From positions 1 through 23,178 of the forward strand of contig JAEWBS010000032.1 of NCBI GenBank assembly GCA_023391005.1: DNA of 23,178 bases. The letters are read 5' to 3'. Source of the stretch: Bacillota bacterium. Lineage in GTDB: Bacteria; Bacillota; Clostridia; Oscillospirales; Ruminococcaceae. Below the pieces are notes generated by a model. That model ran no database searches, was not told where the DNA came from, and saw only the letters and a program-made list of their open reading frames with translations. Positions 21,529 to 23,178 of the stretch are shown here, piece after piece. A program made the translations under genes and the position numbers. Position 1 is the stretch's first letter. Every line of letters starts with the position of its first letter.

Positions 21529-23178
21529 AGAAGCTTCTAAACGCCTCCTTTCGCACCAAGCTGCTGTATGGCTTTTTGGTCATCGGCATTATTCCGCTGT
21601 TTGCGTGCACCTTTCTGATGCTCAGTGTTTTTAAAATTGCCCTGATCGGCGACGCGCGTGAGTCCGCTGCGCTTCAGATAGCCGCCATTGCCGAGGATAC
21701 CGACCAGCTTTTTGAAGCCTGCGAGCAGGTCATGGTTGAGTTGGGGGTGCATCCGCTTGTGGTGAGCGCGCTTGAGGGCAGCACCGCTGTCACGCCGCAG
21801 GATATTTACGGCGTGCTATATACCACCTGCGCACAGCTGCGCAGCGACGCCGATTTCTCGGTTTACGGGGCCGACGGGGCGCTGTTGTATTCCACCGCTA
21901 TCGGCGCGGTCAGTACGCTGCTGCCGACCGATTGGGGCATTCTGCACGCCGCCGAATCGCAGGGCGGCATCGTGTACCGAAGCGTGTATTCCAGCAATTC
22001 GAGCGACCAGCGCGAGCGTCTGCGCGCGGCCAGAACGATCAGAACCGACGACAGCCTTTTGGGCTATGTCGTCATGTCGATGCGCAGCCGCAATTTTGAG
22101 CGGCTGTTCAACGGAAAATACGGCCAAACCGGCAACATTGCCATTGTAGACAGCCTGTGGCAGCCGGTTTACAGCTCTCAAAGCACCTTAGGCGAACGGA
22201 TGCTGCCGCTGCTGCGCCGACAGGTCTTGGAGGGCGCGCCGCTATCCGACCCCAGCAACGATTATATCTATCAGGTTCGCCAGAACGAGCGGTCGGGTTT
22301 TTTCATTCTGCTACAACAGCTCAAGCCGCTGGTCGGTAAAACACTCAACAGCCTATTTTTCATCGCGGGTGTCATGATGGCGCTCTCGGTTTTTATGTGC
22401 ATTGCGTTTGCCCTACATATGAGCGAGCAGTTTTTTAAGCCGGTCAAGGCGCTCAACGACGCGATGTCGGAGGTGCAAAACGGCAATCTCGATGTCCGAA
22501 TTCAAAATGACCGCACCGACGAGCTTGGGCAGTTGGCGGGCCGTTTTAACCACATGGTCAAGCGGCTCAAAAGCCATCTTGAAGAGTCGCTCGACCGCCA
22601 GAAGCAGCTCAATGACACGCGCATCCGCATGATGCAGGCACAGTTGAACCCGCACTTTTTATACAATACGCTCGACACCATCAAGTGGATGGGCAAGATC
22701 AACGCAATTCCCGAGATTGCGACGATTGCGACCGATCTCGCCGACGTGCTGCGCCAGAGCATCTCAGGCAGAGAATTTGTGCCGCTCGACGAGGAACTCA
22801 ACCTGCTCGAACGGTATGTCGAGATTCAAAAAATTCGCTTCGGAGATAAATTCGAGTTTGAGGTCCGCGTTGACGAGTCGTTAAGGGATATTCTGATCCC
22901 TAAGCTCCTGTTGCAGCCGCTGGTGGAAAACGCGATTATCCATGGCTTTGAGCATTGTGCGGGTGGGCGCGTTCTTGTGGAGGTGCAGCGCATTGCGTCC
23001 GATCTCGTGATCACCGTCGCCGACGACGGCTGCGGGATGTCGGATGAGAGCCTGCAACGGTTTTTCTCGCGCGAGTTGCCCGCAAAAAAGCACCTCGGAC
23101 TTTATAATATCGACGCCATACTCCGGATGCACTACGGTGAGGAGCGTGGCTTAAAATTTGCGCAACCCAGCACGGGGG
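21525..23178 (+). CDS. YesM-type sensor histidine kinase, 3' partial
   Basis: It is a membrane sensor kinase expected to phosphorylate an AraC-type response regulator. The frame is open from GTG 21525 to the window end, about 551 codons, with no stop. Order: short basic N-terminus, membrane helix about 13-38, an extracellular sensor region of about 235 residues, a second helix about 277-299, a HAMP-like linker to about 355, the His_kinase domain with phospho-acceptor H377 in QAQLNPHFLYNTL, then an ATPase domain with N469 in LQPLVENAIIHG and D500-D501-G502 in VADDGCGMS, and LGLYNI. Only the last few residues should be missing. Start evidence: AAGGAGG seven nt upstream, overlapping the lipoprotein stop. 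With its partner it resembles the HptS-HptA pair. Confidence 0.92.
   Translation, partial: MKKLLNASFRTKLLYGFLVIGIIPLFACTFLMLSVFKIALIGDARESAALQIAAIAEDTDQLFEACEQVMVELGVHPLVVSALEGSTAVTPQDIYGVLYTTCAQLRSDADFSVYGADGALLYSTAIGAVSTLLPTDWGILHAAESQGGIVYRSVYSSNSSDQRERLRAARTIRTDDSLLGYVVMSMRSRNFERLFNGKYGQTGNIAIVDSLWQPVYSSQSTLGERMLPLLRRQVLEGAPLSDPSNDYIYQVRQNERSGFFILLQQLKPLVGKTLNSLFFIAGVMMALSVFMCIAFALHMSEQFFKPVKALNDAMSEVQNGNLDVRIQNDRTDELGQLAGRFNHMVKRLKSHLEESLDRQKQLNDTRIRMMQAQLNPHFLYNTLDTIKWMGKINAIPEIATIATDLADVLRQSISGREFVPLDEELNLLERYVEIQKIRFGDKFEFEVRVDESLRDILIPKLLLQPLVENAIIHGFEHCAGGRVLVEVQRIASDLVITVADDGCGMSDESLQRFFSRELPAKKHLGLYNIDAILRMHYGEERGLKFAQPSTG

Overview
The window is a GC-rich, low-repeat bacterial chromosome segment. 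The organism is probably an anaerobic Firmicute of the Clostridia, most like the Oscillospiraceae/Ruminococcaceae. This is inferred from strong AGGAGG-type ribosome binding sites, GTG and TTG starts, Gram-positive style lipoprotein signals, an Amidase_6 protein, and a YesM-type sensor kinase paired with a binding protein. No rRNA, tRNA, CRISPR array, transposase or phage gene was seen.

Region 1 (1-7627) is an aromatic amino acid operon on the plus strand. The order is DAHP synthase (5' end outside the window), prephenate dehydrogenase (tyrA), aroB, aroA, aroC, chorismate mutase-prephenate dehydratase (pheA) and a fused shikimate dehydrogenase-shikimate kinase (aroE-aroK). Gaps are tiny or negative: aroA/aroC and aroC/pheA overlap. 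The cluster covers every step from E4P + PEP to phenylpyruvate and 4-hydroxyphenylpyruvate except 3-dehydroquinate dehydratase, which is not in the window.

Region 2 (7628-12443) holds enolase behind a strong sigma-A-type promoter and a long structured leader, which contains a 156-bp imperfect inverted repeat. A small PQ-loop-like membrane protein and a class 3 aldehyde dehydrogenase follow on the minus strand, then an Amidase_6 protein on the plus strand. The gaps carry two copies of a hairpin-forming dispersed repeat.

Region 3 (12580-14046) has a diacylglycerol-kinase-family lipid kinase with its own promoter. A gene-poor stretch follows, with two hairpin terminators and one copy of a second dispersed repeat of about 300 bp. 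The other copy lies inverted at about 20.07-20.38 kb.

Region 4 (14211-23178) looks like one functional unit. It has a lipoprotein substrate-binding protein, a fused two-domain permease, an ABC ATPase with an insertion of roughly 120 residues, and beta-phosphoglucomutase. A second lipoprotein of the AfuA/HptA type follows, overlapping by 4 nt a YesM-type histidine kinase that runs off the window end. I infer a sugar-phosphate sensing and uptake system: the second lipoprotein and kinase would sense the ligand, the ABC transporter would import it, and beta-phosphoglucomutase would feed beta-glucose-1-phosphate into glycolysis. The transporter substrate is not shown by the sequence. This cluster, the ATPase insertion and the two dispersed repeats are the items most worth following up.
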